Source: Sanderia malayensis
Lineage: Eukaryota > Cnidaria > Scyphozoa > Semaeostomeae > Pelagiidae
Length of the DNA: 64,000 nucleotides
Reading direction: 5' to 3'
NCBI GenBank assembly: GCA_013076295.1
Contig: RQOL01000466.1
Location: forward strand, 5,933,080-5,997,079
The notes under the pieces are model-generated. The model saw only the letters and a list, made by a program, of their open reading frames with translations. It ran no database searches and had not been told where the DNA came from. The position numbers and the translations under genes are program-made. Positions 10,169-21,600 of the stretch are shown one piece after another (positions within the stretch are counted from its first letter, which is position 1; the number at the start of each line of letters is the position of its first letter).

Positions 10169-10822
10169 TTAGTAGAGACCGGTGTTCAGGGTGACGCCGG
10201 TGGGAATGCGGATTCCGGATTTTCGGGTGAAGAAGCCTCTGCGGCTGCGTTTGTGGTGACGACGGCGTCGACGGTGGTGGTGACGACGACGTTGGATAGT
10301 ATGTAGAGAAGACGTGGTCGACGATGACGTTGTTTTTATGCGTTTTGGAGTGCGGTTTTTTTTGCCAAGTGATGCGTTCAATTTTTTGACGGTCTGTTGT
10401 TCAAGCTTCTTGATGGTGCTTTTCGTGCCGCGTCGTACTGTGCGACCGGCACGACGGACGAGTCGTTTTGTTTGTTTGCGTGCCACGTGTTTGCCGTGAC
10501 GGGCGAGTCGTTTCAGACTTTTTTTGCCTTGACGTTTCGCGATTTTCAGGGCGGTTTTGCCGACTTGTTTTCCCGTTTGGGCGAGTAATTTTCCGATTGC
10601 GCTGCCGATGCCGCTGCTGCCTCGTCCGCCGATGTATCGTCGTCGTCGTGGTTTTGACCAGGCGCCTGGACTGTGCAAGTAGTTGTCGGGGAGTAGTGCG
10701 CCGCTGCCTTGGATCGTCGTCATGTGGCGAGTCGGTTTTTTGGGCGTGGACCAGAGCGTTGGTGATGTTTTGCGACCGCCGATGTAGAAGACATCGGACA
10801 TAGTGTGTGTGCGTTCGTGCAA
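10169..10822 (-). CDS. Very basic core-like protein (pVII/pX-like in character)
   Basis: The 217-residue protein starts MHERTHTMSDVFYIGGRKT; the Met at 10801 (MSDVFYIGG) is an equally good start. It is rich in Arg and Lys throughout, with two YIGG motifs, a small-residue segment (SSGIGSAIGKLLAQTG) that could form an amphipathic helix, and an Arg/His run near the C-terminus. There is no enzyme motif. In adenovirus-like genomes, DNA-condensing core proteins of this composition lie between penton and hexon genes and are processed by the protease. RRYIGGRGSS contains I-G-G-R-G, which fits (M/I/L)xGx-G. The role in DNA condensation is inferred from charge and position, not from a recognised domain. 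Confidence 0.55.
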   Translation of the reverse strand: MHERTHTMSDVFYIGGRKTSPTLWSTPKKPTRHMTTIQGSGALLPDNYLHSPGAWSKPRRRRYIGGRGSSGIGSAIGKLLAQTGKQVGKTALKIAKRQGKKSLKRLARHGKHVARKQTKRLVRRAGRTVRRGTKSTIKKLEQQTVKKLNASLGKKNRTPKRIKTTSSSTTSSLHTIQRRRHHHRRRRRHHKRSRRGFFTRKSGIRIPTGVTLNTGLY

Positions 10823-10905
10823 TGCACGGGACAGAGTTGTTGTTGTTAAGTAGAAAAAAATGTACGTGCCTTTGGTGAATGTGTTTGCTGCGGGAGCAGT
10901 GCAGT

Positions 10906-12001
10906 TCAGGCGGCTTTTTTGCGTCGGAGCAGAAAGGTGAATTCGAGTTGGTCGGGCGAGATCGGATCGTTGAAGGAGTTGCGCACGAGGAATGACATGT
11001 CACTGAGATTGATGTCCTTCATCAGGTTGCGAAAGGTGGGCTGTTTGATTTTCAAACTGTGCGTGACGGCTTTGCGAATCGACGTGCCGACGGGTGCTCG
11101 TGACAGGGGATTTTCGAGCTTGTTACCAAAGGCAAACGTGGGAGCGGGAATTTTCGCCAGCAACGGCGACAGGTGGTCGGCGATGTGGTACGTCGGTTCG
11201 ACGCTGTCCGTGTACAGGAAGATTTCGTCGGCGTTGAGGAAGTTGATCGGGTGGGCGGTGCGGTGGGCGATGCTCGTGTCGACGGTGGACGATTTGGACA
11301 GGTAGGTTTCGTAGTCGGTGGTGCCGAGCGGCGTCAGGTAGTTGTTCAGCAGGGGCAGCGACCACGGGAATCGAGGCACGGTGGCGGCGTCTTTTTCGCC
11401 GTCGGTGAAAATGGCCGGTGCGATGACGTTGTCGACGACGTGGGGCAGGCGTCGGGCGGTGCACGGTGTGATCAGTGAGCCGTTGCGGACGCGATCGTAG
11501 ACGATGTGCAGGCCGGTGCGTTCGAGTGTCTTGCTGCTGTAGTCGGCGTTGAACGAGTAGAGGCTGCGCGTGACGCGGGCGTCCTTTTCGAAGCCGAATG
11601 TGTTGAGCAGGATGCTGCCCATGGCGATGTAGAGCAGCGTGTGCGGACAGGTGAACTCGAGGAAGTAGTGCTGTTGGGGATTTTGGACGTCTTGTAGTTT
11701 TTGCACTCGAACGTGGGCAGGCTGGCGGCGAGGTTGGCGTACAGGTCGGTTTTGCCGAACAGGCCGGCGAGCGTGGTGAACGGTGCAAAGCCGATGCCAC
11801 TCGTTGTTCTTGATGTAGTTCTGCCAGTTGGTACTGTCGGTTCGACAGCGGCTGCGTGCTGGCGAATTCGTCGAAGGTGAGCACGGCGAATTTGTTGTTG
11901 TTGGCGGCGAATTTGGTCGGGTAGGTGGCCGAGTCGTCGAGGTAGTTGGTGCGCAGCACGGGACAGCGTTTCGAGCCGGCGTCGCCGCTCGTGGCGGCCA
12001 C
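10906..12001 (-). pseudogene. Penton-like or minor capsid protein candidate, frame-broken N-terminal half
   Basis: The intact C-terminal part (10906-11706, 266 codons) contains LEFTCPHTLLYIAMGSILLN, IVYDRVRNGSLI and SFNDPISPDQLEFTFLLRRK, a beta-rich capsid-like composition without catalytic motifs. The N-terminal part (KFAANNNKFAVLTFDEF) is in a different frame starting at about 12001. Between about 11700 and 11840 at least two frame changes are needed to connect them. The run of Ns begins ten bases upstream, so the true start may lie in the gap. Its place upstream of the basic protein and capsid gene matches penton base in adenoviruses. That analogy is the main basis for the name. Confidence 0.45.
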
Positions 12002-12011
12002 GGTGAGACTG

Positions 12012-12111
12012 NNNNNNNNNNNNNNNNNNNNNNNNNNNNNNNNNNNNNNNNNNNNNNNNNNNNNNNNNNNNNNNNNNNNNNNNNNNNNNNNNNNNNNNNN
12101 NNNNNNNNNNN
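12012..12111. other. Assembly gap (100 Ns)
   Basis: Exactly 100 N bases, a usual placeholder for a scaffold gap of unknown size. The virus-like block and the gypsy fragment on either side are therefore not shown to be adjacent in the genome. Confidence 0.95.
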
Positions 12112-12627
12112 AATCCTACCAGCCAGTCAAATTATAGCCAGTCATTGAGGAAAGCTCTTAGCCACTCGAATCAACTTGCACAGCGTAATTTAGTCCATGC
12201 TAGAGCTAAGCAAGCTTCCCAGTACGACAACAAGAGTAAGAGAAACTGGCAGCCCTTTGAGTCGGGACAGACGGTCTGGCTTTGGCGCCCCAAGCATTGG
12301 AAATTTGGTAAACGATGGACTGGCCCTTACAGAATACAGTCAAGAGATGGGGTTAATTACCGGTTAACATCGTCCATGGGAAAATCTCTTGTTGCGCATC
12401 ATAATCTCTTGAAGCCCTGTGTCTTACCCTTAAGTCCAGGTATCCCAGTCCACCCAGGGCCAGAAACCCCAGGCATTACCCTTTCTGAAACTGTAGAGGC
12501 GGAGGTCGATCCAGCAGCTGGGAACCAAAGGGATATTGGAGGTGGTGCTGCCAGGCCCAACCGACCCCCTTTTCTCCGACAGGTCGTTAATCCCCCCATT
12601 CGCTTTGGAAATGTTGTGGCACATTAA
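12112..12627 (+). pseudogene. Ty3/gypsy integrase C-terminus (GPY/F-type domain), 5' cut by gap
   Basis: The reading WLWRPKHWKFGKRWTGPYRI, then DGVNYRL and HHNLLKPC, is the C-terminal end of a Ty3/gypsy integrase, where W-x-GPY is the family signature. A proline-rich tail (IPVHPGPETPGITL) follows, to a stop at 12627. The rest of pol is missing at the gap. The frame is open, so the element may be intact on the other side of the Ns. Confidence 0.75.
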
Positions 12628-12659
12628 TGCATGCATACTTTTTCCGTTTTTCAACTTGT

Positions 12660-12952
12660 AAGGGAGGGGAAGATGTAATATTATGATTGCGTAAGTAAAT
12701 TGTATCATGTCTGTGTTAATATATTAGAAGTAGAATCATGTTCGTGTTAGTTATATTGTTTTCCTGTGATGTACTTGTGACCGTGTCGTTTGTCTATATT
12801 ATATCTGTTGTGCTGTCATTATTGATTGATGTGTCGTATTATGATTGTTTTAAGTTAGGTAAAATTATAATAGTATTTTAGTTGAATGATTGATCTCGAG
12901 CAAGCAACATCTTGTGTTCTCTTGACTATACCTGCTTTACCCAGCCACGCTA
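12660..12952 (+). repeat. Gypsy polypurine tract and start of 3' LTR
   Basis: A purine tract, AAGGGAGGGGAAGA, ends at 12673 and is followed by TGTAATATTATGATTGCG from 12674, the expected start of a 3' LTR just after the pol stop. The right end was set tentatively at a CTACA near 12952. The LTR could run further, as the 5' LTR is not available for comparison. Confidence 0.5.
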
Positions 12953-13479
12953 CAGATGGGGGGCTTTTGCCCCCCCCCCCAGTTTGTATGTTAAAAGAGG
13001 CCTTGAGTTAAAACTCTAAGATTGTTATTAGCTGATTCATGATTGATCAATGGAATATTCGGAGATTCACGAGAGTTGCTTGTGTGAAGCTTGAAGAGAT
13101 AGTCAACAGAAACTGACGCTGCAAAGAGAACAAAAGGCTAAAGTCACGGATACATCTGAGGTATCGTGATATTTATGTTTGTTCATGCGTAAGGCGTGGA
13201 GTTGTGTTGAAATTGAAGACCACTGGGGGTCTAACTGTTCGGTTTACGTATTTTAGGGTATTTAATCGTTTAATAAGTTTTATTGCATTTCGTATTATTA
13301 GTTATATTGTTGAGACAGAGTCTGTAAGCCTTAAGTTTACCGCTTTTGTATCAGTTATTGCCCCGTCCTTTGTCATAGTAGGAAAAGGTAATTAGAGAAT
13401 TTCTCCTACGTTGTTTGATCAATTCGCGGATATACAGTCTCCTAGAAACTATCGGACAAAGTGGTTTTTGCCGTAAAGA
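12953..13479. other. Sequence between gypsy LTR and BEL-3
   Basis: No gene is seen. Near 12955-13012 a G/C homopolymer stretch and TATGTTAAAAGAGGCCTTG resemble the right terminus of the hAT-like MITE at 22270-23125, so a fragment of that family may lie here. The remainder could be gypsy LTR sequence. Confidence 0.35.
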
Positions 13480-15290
13480 TTCCCGACAGAAGCTAGATAA
13501 GATCAATATGTGGCTCGATAGCTTGACTGCTCTATATTGGATTGCAAATAATGGAGCATGGAAACCCTTTGTAAATAACAGAGTGAAAGAGATCCATGAA
13601 ACGGTTCCTAAAGCGACATGGTATCACTGCCCCACTGAAATAAACCCTATTGACATTGGAACACGTGGTGGGACTGCCAGCAGGCTGCAGCATTCTCCAT
13701 TGTGGTGGGAAGGGCCGACATTCTTGAAGAGAGAAAAGGAGCACTGGTCAAAGCAACCAGCAAATTTCCAACCAGACGAAGAGGCCAACACCGAAGAAAG
13801 ATCCCCCACACTCACAGTTGTTAACGAGGGGAGTATCAAGCTGACAGAAGCAATCAACCTGAGAAGATTCAGTAGCCTGAGAAGACTTCTTGGTTGCCTT
13901 GCGAGAATGAAGCGATTCATTGACAATTGCAGAAGGGCAAAGGATAGTAGGGTGACGTCACACGTGCTGAGCATTGAGGAATCGAGGGAGACTAGAGAGT
14001 GGATTGTCAAGACCATGCAAAAAGATATGAAGGGAGATGGAGAATATGAAGCAAGAACTAAAGACTTGGGTGTGTATCTGCACACGGATGGCTTTATCAG
14101 ATGCGGAGGTCGGTTGAAAAACACAAGTCTGACCTTTGACCAGAAACACCCAATCCTTCTCCCCGTACGGCACAAAGTTACAGAGTTGATTGTGAAGGAA
14201 TGTCATCAGAGAATTGGACATGAAAAAGTGAGCAGAACGTGGGCTGAAGTCAGAGCTCAGTATTGGTTTCCAAGAGGTCGGCAGTTGGTGAAGTCCGTGA
14301 TAAAAGGGTGTCAACAATGCAGATTGCTTTCAGGCAGCCATCTGAAGGCTCCAGCAATGACACCAGCAATTACCGGACACTAGAGTGGTCCGAACAAGGC
14401 CTTTCCAGCACACTGGAGTGGACTTTGCAGGACAACTCTACGTCAAAACGGAGAAAGGCAAGACCTCTAAGACATACATTGCTTTATTCACATGTGCCAC
14501 TACAAGATCGATGAATTTGGAGCTAGTTGAGGACATGATTGTCTCCACCTTCAAACTGGCATTAGAACGATTCATTGCAGCATGGGAAATGCCAAACCTC
14601 ATCATCAGTGACAACGGCAGCACATTCAGGGCGACGGCAGTAGACTTGCATGAGCTGTATGAGCACCCTGAAGTGCAAGCATATCTGGCAAACAACTACA
14701 TAACCTGGAAATTCAATTTGGCGTTGGCACCTAGGTGGGGAGGATGGTTTGAAAAGATGGTGGGGCTGACAAAAGGGATTTTACGAAGATGTCTGGGTAA
14801 GGCCATGCTATGCTTCAGCGAGATGGAAGTCGTTTTAAAGAAGGTCCAGGCTATTCTTAATAACCGCCCTTTGTGCTACCAAGGAGAAGAAGAAGTTGGA
14901 GGAAGAAAGCATGACACCAAACCATCTGATCTTTGGACACAGACTGGTGCAGATGCCTGATATTCCAAATGAAATGTTCGAGGAACAAGAAGATGGCAGA
15001 GTGCGGTTTAAACATATTGAAGCAAGGCTCAACAGCATCTGGGACCGTTGAAAAAAGGAATATCTTCTTGGATTAAAAGAGCTTGACAAGCAAAGATCCA
15101 ATTCCCAAGGAACTGATTACAGATTGAAACCCGGAGACATTGTGCAGATAGAAAAGAAAGGGGTGCACAGAGGCATGTGGATGAAGGGAAGAGTATTGAA
15201 GTTATTGACAGGAAAGGATGATACAGTTGCACGAGGAGTAGCATTTGAAGTCAGTCATCATGTAGTTATTGGAAAATATCCTCATATAGT
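13480..15290 (+). pseudogene. BEL/Pao pol fragment (BEL-3): end of RNase H, integrase, C-terminal domain
   Basis: The fragment begins with KLDKINMWLDSLTALYW of the BEL RNase H region, then the linker, the zinc-binding region (CQQCRLLSG), and an integrase core with GVDFAGQ, IISDNGSTF and RWGGWFEKMVG. It ends in the C-terminal domain (LKPGDIVQIEKKGVHRG). Frame changes occur near 14360 and 14900, and a TGA replaces a Trp codon near 15050. It is nearly the same protein as the - strand element at 58.2-62.6 kb, so both come from one family. No 5' part or LTR is seen. It ends about 300 bp upstream of the GPD1 start codon. Confidence 0.85.
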
Positions 15291-15592
15291 TTTAGTTTTA
15301 GAGATAGGTCTTCGAATTTATACCAATCAATGCTAATCCTGTCTTTTGCAGCGACTGCGACTTTTGCAATGTCAGTCCAGAAAATCGAATCTACGTCTGG
15401 TTCTGGACGAATATTCACCTGTATTGTTTTTTGTAGCAGAGCTCACTCTGTTTACTGCACTGCTTCACTGCTTCTATCCCCGGCCATGAGAAGAATCCAC
15501 GTTCTACGACACTGATGTTGTTTCGTAAAATCGTATTAGCCCCATTTAAGTTTCCAGGAGCGAGTCGTGTCTTCAGTAACAGCGCCAGACTA

Positions 15593-15639
15593 ATGGGTAC
15601 CGTGAAGAAACGAGCAAGTATTATTGGAGCAGGAAATTG
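15593..15639 (+). CDS. GPD1: GPD1 exon 1 (coding part)
   Basis: Encodes [15 protein letters not shown] plus two bases of the Trp codon of GAGNWG. The donor is TG|GTAAGT at 15640. The start ATG lies in a stretch without earlier in-frame ATGs nearby, and the N-terminus has the length usual for the family. Confidence 0.92.
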
Positions 15640-18600
15640 GTAAGTGAAAACATTGAATTCCATTTGAGCATTGATTTATCATGCAATTCGGACATACCAT
15701 GCCGTCCAGTATTGGATCATATAATGTGAAAATATTTAATGAAATGCTTAGAGCTTTCGAAATGTGTCTGCAATTCTGGAAAGCAATAAGTTGGATACCT
15801 ACTTAATTTATACTTAATTGTTTAAGATCTTTCTTTATGGGCCTAAATTTTACACTTGCCCGTTTAACGACTTCACATTAAGACTCGGAATTACATTCAG
15901 AATCGACAGTATCCACCAATTATTTGTCTTTTGGTCCTCGGTCGGTATGTAAATATTGAAACACCAAACCAAACTTACTGCCAGCCCAATGCAATATCAC
16001 GTATTTTAAAGATTTTTGAGAATTTTCGAGCCACGGGGTTCATTACGTTATATTTTCCTTTCTCCCATTCCTAAACTTGTTGTTGTTATTTTGCATATGC
16101 TAACTTTTTTTTACAGCTTAGTCGGTCTATTTGTTTAGTCATACTTTTCATGTATGCTTCAGTTTCATTCATTAGCCATAAAGCATATTTTTCACCTTTC
16201 AGCTATTACTAATTTTCTTGTTCTATTCTAAATTTCCATTGGTTCCGTCATTACATTGCATCAATCCAGATTTGCATTTAACACTCTATTTTTTTAAATT
16301 AGTTAGTTAGTGATTTGGCTAGGATCAAGAGACACGTTAACTGTGGAATATTAAATAAAAGTCTTGTGTACCAAACTCTAAAGAAAAAGGTCAATGTGTT
16401 TAAAGATTTGACCAAGATTATCAAAGAAGATTACTCACAATGAGCATTTATTTATCAAAGGTCTTTATACTCATGGCTATATACAGTTTGCAGCAATAAT
16501 TAGCAAATCCACTAACCCAACAATTCATTTTGATCATCTCTGTAGAATAGTTGCATTTCATGAATACTTCTTCAACTTGTCAAGAATAGGATAACTTACA
16601 GGGTACAACAAATTACATATTTGCTTGTATGAGCAGATTTATTGACGAACCCGCTTGTTGAAAAATTCTCAAAAATCTTCAAGTATATGATATTGCATTG
16701 GCATGGCTGTAAATTTGGTTTGAATGAAGAAAATGTATTTTATAACTTTTTAGGAACAGACAATTATTGTTGTGTATTAAACATTGCTCGGGAGCAAATG
16801 CCACTCAGAGCCATCTATCTCCCAAAAAGTCTTGGCTCTAGGGCTTTTCAGACTTGTTCCTGGGGGGGGGGGCATTATGGCAAGTATTTGTAGGCACATT
16901 AATATTGGTAAAACAACTGTTCATTGAGCATATTGAACGGAGTAACTGTTTTGAATGTTGTGAAAAATAGATCTATAAGGTTTCCTGCAACATTTGATAG
17001 TGGGCGCAATGAATACTTAGAAACACTTATGTGAACTGCCAAACATGCTTGAGGCTATCAACGGAACACACATGAAGATCAAGGCTTCAATTGCAAAAAG
17101 ATGATTACTTCAGTAGACATCAGCCATACATTGTTGTGTGCCAAAGGATTGTTGATCGTGATGTGAAGTTCTCAGCCAAAGTTTTTGGCCTTTGTTGTTC
17201 AGTGCATGACACAAGAGTTTTAATAAATACAAATGTAAGCAAACTGTTGGATCATGGATTTGAAGAACCGAAGGCAACTCTTGGTGTATATATCGTATAT
17301 CCTATCTTGTGTGTGACCGTGAATACTGTTTTATGGAATCCTTGATTAACCCATTTTCAAACAGTACAACTGATCCAGTTGAAGAGAGATTCGACAGGGA
17401 ATTATCAAGAGCATAAGTTGCCTTTGTGGTTTTAAAATCAAGTTTTCATCTTCTCTTGCATGGTTGTAACAATAATATCTCAAACAGGGAAGCAGGGTTA
17501 CTGATCGAGATTTCATCTAAAATTTATTGCCTAACTTTTGTTTGCAATATAACGATTTATGGGAGAACGATGATGCAGACAAGCAGTCAATTTTCAGGGC
17601 TGAAGCACATTTGATGATGAAGAATTCAGACAATAACTGAAGCAATGTATTAACAAAACTGTCACAAACATGAATAGTTTAAGAAAACTGCAAAAAATAA
17701 GGATGTGTAGTGATATACCGTAAATAACGAAATTAGCGCCCCCTGCCAAATAACCGCCCCTGCCGAATAAGCGCCCCCGGGATGAAGGCAATCTTTGTAG
17801 TAAGCGCCCCGGCTTGAATATGCGCCCCCTGCTTGAATAAGCGCCTCCTAAACAAACAGAGCGCTTATTTGAAGATAGAAAAAACAACGAATTTTATTGT
17901 CAAGACGTATTTCAATATACAGTGGAATCCCGCTATAACGAACCCCGCTTATAACGAACTTCCCGCTATTACGAACTAAAACTCCGGTCCCTTGGATTCT
18001 GGGAAGTAAATCCTACTGTAAATGCTCCCTGTTTAACGAACCCTGGATATAACGAACTCTCGCTATTACGAACCAAACTTCCGATCCCCTGACCACAAAT
18101 ACCCTCGATATAACGAATTTTTGAGAAAACGTATCGCCAAGAGTGAAGTTTTTCAAGCTCAAGGGTGACGTTTTTCAAGCTCTGGATGGACTTCAAACAC
18201 CGAGCCTTTTTTGTTCGGAAATAGGGAACGAAATGCGAAGAAGATCAATTCCCTCTCGAAATTATATGACTTAGCAATGAGAAACAAAAAGCAACAAAGA
18301 CATATCACTGACTTTTTTGTTTAACAGAGCAGAAAGAAATAAAAGTAGATAAAATAGAAATAGTAATTAAAAAATTGACATCAAGTGGTAATATCGACTT
18401 TGCTTTGTGATGTTTCATTGTTAAACATGCTTGAGCGTTTTTTCCTGTTGCAATCTATCAGAGCAATAACTGTTGTCATCCTGCAAACTGTTTTTTGGAA
18501 CAATATAGTGTGCCATTTAAGCGCGAATACTTGAGGGAGGGTCCAACAGACATTCTGGCCCATTTGTGTTTGGAATTCTTCATAAAAAAATGTCCCTTCT

Positions 18601-21600
18601 GTACAACGAACTCCCGCTATTGCGAACTATTTTCTCGGTCCCTACAGAGTTCGTTATAGCGGGATTCCATTGTACTTAAAAACAAGAAATTATTTTGTAA
18701 TCGGTCGTTTAATAATCTTGGCCTCCTCCTTAAAGCCAACTCAAAGTGAGAATATTTCTCTTTAATGTTCGAAATTTCAAAGACAACTGGAAATAAATTT
18801 TCTCCCTTAGATTGTTTGAGCAAAAATTAATAAGCGCCCCTGCTGAATGAACCGCCCCCGCTGAATTAGCGCCCCCTCTAAAAGTTTATTTTTTAAATAA
18901 GCGCCCCAGGCGCTAATTTCGTCATTTACGGTAAATCTACAAAATATATTCAAAATATTTTGGAAACCCGTCATTTCTGTCTTTCTGATTCTTCTCTTTT
19001 TCTTTTGCCTCTTTTTTCTGAGGCTTGGAGATGACTTTATAATTTCTCACTTTCTTCCCTCCCTTGCATATAACATGTTCAATGCTCTCGAAATTGTTTA
19101 TTGCTGTTGTTTGCAATCGTGGAATTTCCCTCCATATTTTTTATTGCTGCTACCACCTCACGCCCCTGACTTGATATCTCATCCATCAAAGTACTCATTT
19201 TCTTTGTTTGTAGCTGTTTTCCAGCTTTTTTCCTTTTATCGAAATCATTATCTGCAACAGAATCTTGATTTTCGATTGTTTTGCTGATAATTTGAGATGC
19301 TTTCGTGGACGAGGATGGACCACATTCCTATTATTCTTTGAACGCCCATATCGATGTTTCTCTTACCTCCATTGCTATCCTGGCTTTCATATCCAGCCCC
19401 GACGATATCCGTAATGTGGGTACTGTTCCTGGTACAATATATATTGTACCAGGAACAGCTGTACCATTGTACCAGTATCTATTACGTTAAGAAACGCATT
19501 CTTTTTTACTGCCTGACATCAGATTTTCTCCTGTTTCAATCGCAAACTTTATTTTATTTATCCATATGAGAATTCTGGTATTTACTCTCTGAAGAACTTT
19601 CTTTCATGCTTTTCCTGAATGAGCGTTGTTTGTGTACTCATAATCATCGACGCATACCTCAAATTAAAAGCCACTCTGATCTTGCACAAGGTAGTATTGT
19701 CGCGAGATCTTCGTTGCAATTTGAAATCACAGTATTTCCGTGTGTCAAGTATATTTTAAGATTTATTTTTAACCTATGGGTGTGGCATTCTGGTCCGTAA
19801 AATACAACCGAGCAACAGTTTTGAGCGAGTCCGAGCAAAAATCATACTTTCGTCACATCTACTATCCATATGCAAAGTTTCATGCCTTTACCCCCCCCCC
19901 CTCAATCGTTGACACTTCCAATCTTGGCTGGCGCTCAGCTTGACATGATAAGCATCATACGACACCTCACTCATTATCTATAAATGTAATACGCTTGTTA
20001 TGAAAAGTAATTATTGAACCATGATAGTAGTTGTAGTTGTAATATAGATATTAGCCCTGTTCACACAACACAAACTAACCCAGGTTAGCTTGCTGTCTTG
20101 TGAACGCAACTAAACCGGGTTCGTCCTGTTTAAAGTAACCCACCTCCAGAGTTGGGTTTGCCCGGGTTGAACCTGGGTTAGTTTTACAAACGTGTCGTGT
20201 CGTGTCGTACGATTACGAACGCAAACCTATGGCGGACCTGGGTTAGTTTTACGAAAGTCTTGTGGGAACCCAAACCTGAGGCTTTTTTTATACCCATGGG
20301 CAAGTTTAGAGCGCGCCATTTTGCATTGCAGTTGGAGTTGGTTGACGTTGTTCCTCTTTGTTGGCGATTTTCCTTTCAAACATTGTAGTTACGCAATGTC
20401 TGCAGAAAAACAACCATCAACCTGGATTGACGAAGAAGTCTTTCTATTAATTGAGATCTGGGCTGGTGAGAAAGTTGGGCAGAAAATCAAATTTTCTGAA
20501 GACGCCTTCTTCTTGCTACAGACCGCTTCTTCGTAAAGAAGGCTAAGTTAGAATCATACATTTAAAAATAAAAATCTGCCTGCAAAACAATAGCGAACAC
20601 ATAGCACTTCGATCCAAACCCCTGCCCTCCATTTTGCCAAATAAAGCTTTTCCTCTGCGCACGCGCTTTTTTCGCTAACACCCGGGATCCGGGAAGGGTT
20701 GAACCTGGGTTACTTTAACCTATGTTCGACCTGGGTTAGTTTTCGTCGTGTGAACAGGCCTGTTGTAAATGATAACTGCGTGTAAGAGCATAAAATCGAC
20801 ACCATTTGAGGCGTACTTTCTATGCCACAAATAATTTAGTAATTATTTAGTCGTATTTCAAAGTTCTTCTATATGATGCAATCAGTGCTGAGATGAGATG
20901 GACAAGAATTTTTGCCAATGAAAAAGCAGCCGCCTACCTCATGCTATCTTCTGTTAATGTAATGTTTGGACATCTGTGGCTAATTTGTCACGCTATCCTG
21001 CGTTAGCTGAGCAAAATCTTTAAGAACATAGTTGGAAATTCGTTTTGGAAATTATTTTGTTCCCCATTACTGAAAGTACTAAAATCAACTTTAATTGAAA
21101 AAGTTTTGTAAGTTGTTAGATTGTACAAGAATGTGCCCTCTAAATGGCAAGTTATATTCATAATGTATATTCACGAATAAGCCTCTCATCCAGTCGCTAG
21201 CCAATGTTCCACTGCCTTTTATAAACCCCCCTAGTCGTAGTTTCATCTGTGATCTTTTCCTATATTTAGGGGATCAGCCATAGCACGAATTGTCGGAAGT
21301 AATACTGCCACAAGTCCCTATTTTGAAGAAGCCGTTAATATGTATTGCTACGAAGAGTACATCGATGGCAAAAGACTAACAGAAATAATAAACACGCAAC
21401 ACGAGAATGTAAAATATCTTCCTGGACACAAACTTCCAGACAACATCGTAAGTTATTTACTTTTTGGGAAACAGATACATACCAATATTAACTTTGTTAA
21501 TGAATATTTAACGTATATTATCTTTTTGTTTCTACCCCGTGCCGCCCTGTACATCTGAAATTTTGCACTAATCACGAGAGGTAAGGTAAAGGAATTAACT

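Larger units (their letters stand above)
3292..12011. mobile_element. Endogenous Polinton/adintovirus/adenovirus-like DNA virus block, right side cut by gap
   Basis: Eight tightly packed ORFs lie here in sequence visibly richer in G and C than the flanks. Seven are on the - strand and one on the + strand. The recognisable ones are an adenain-type protease (7740-8453) and, by motif pattern and neighbourhood, a jelly-roll capsid candidate (8461-10143), a strongly basic core-like protein (10169-10822) and a second capsid candidate (10906-12001). Penton, core, hexon, protease is also the order in the adenovirus late region (family knowledge). No polymerase B, packaging ATPase or integrase is present, and these may lie beyond the Ns. 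Internal stops and frame breaks show a decayed integrated copy, or indel errors in the assembly. Confidence 0.7.
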
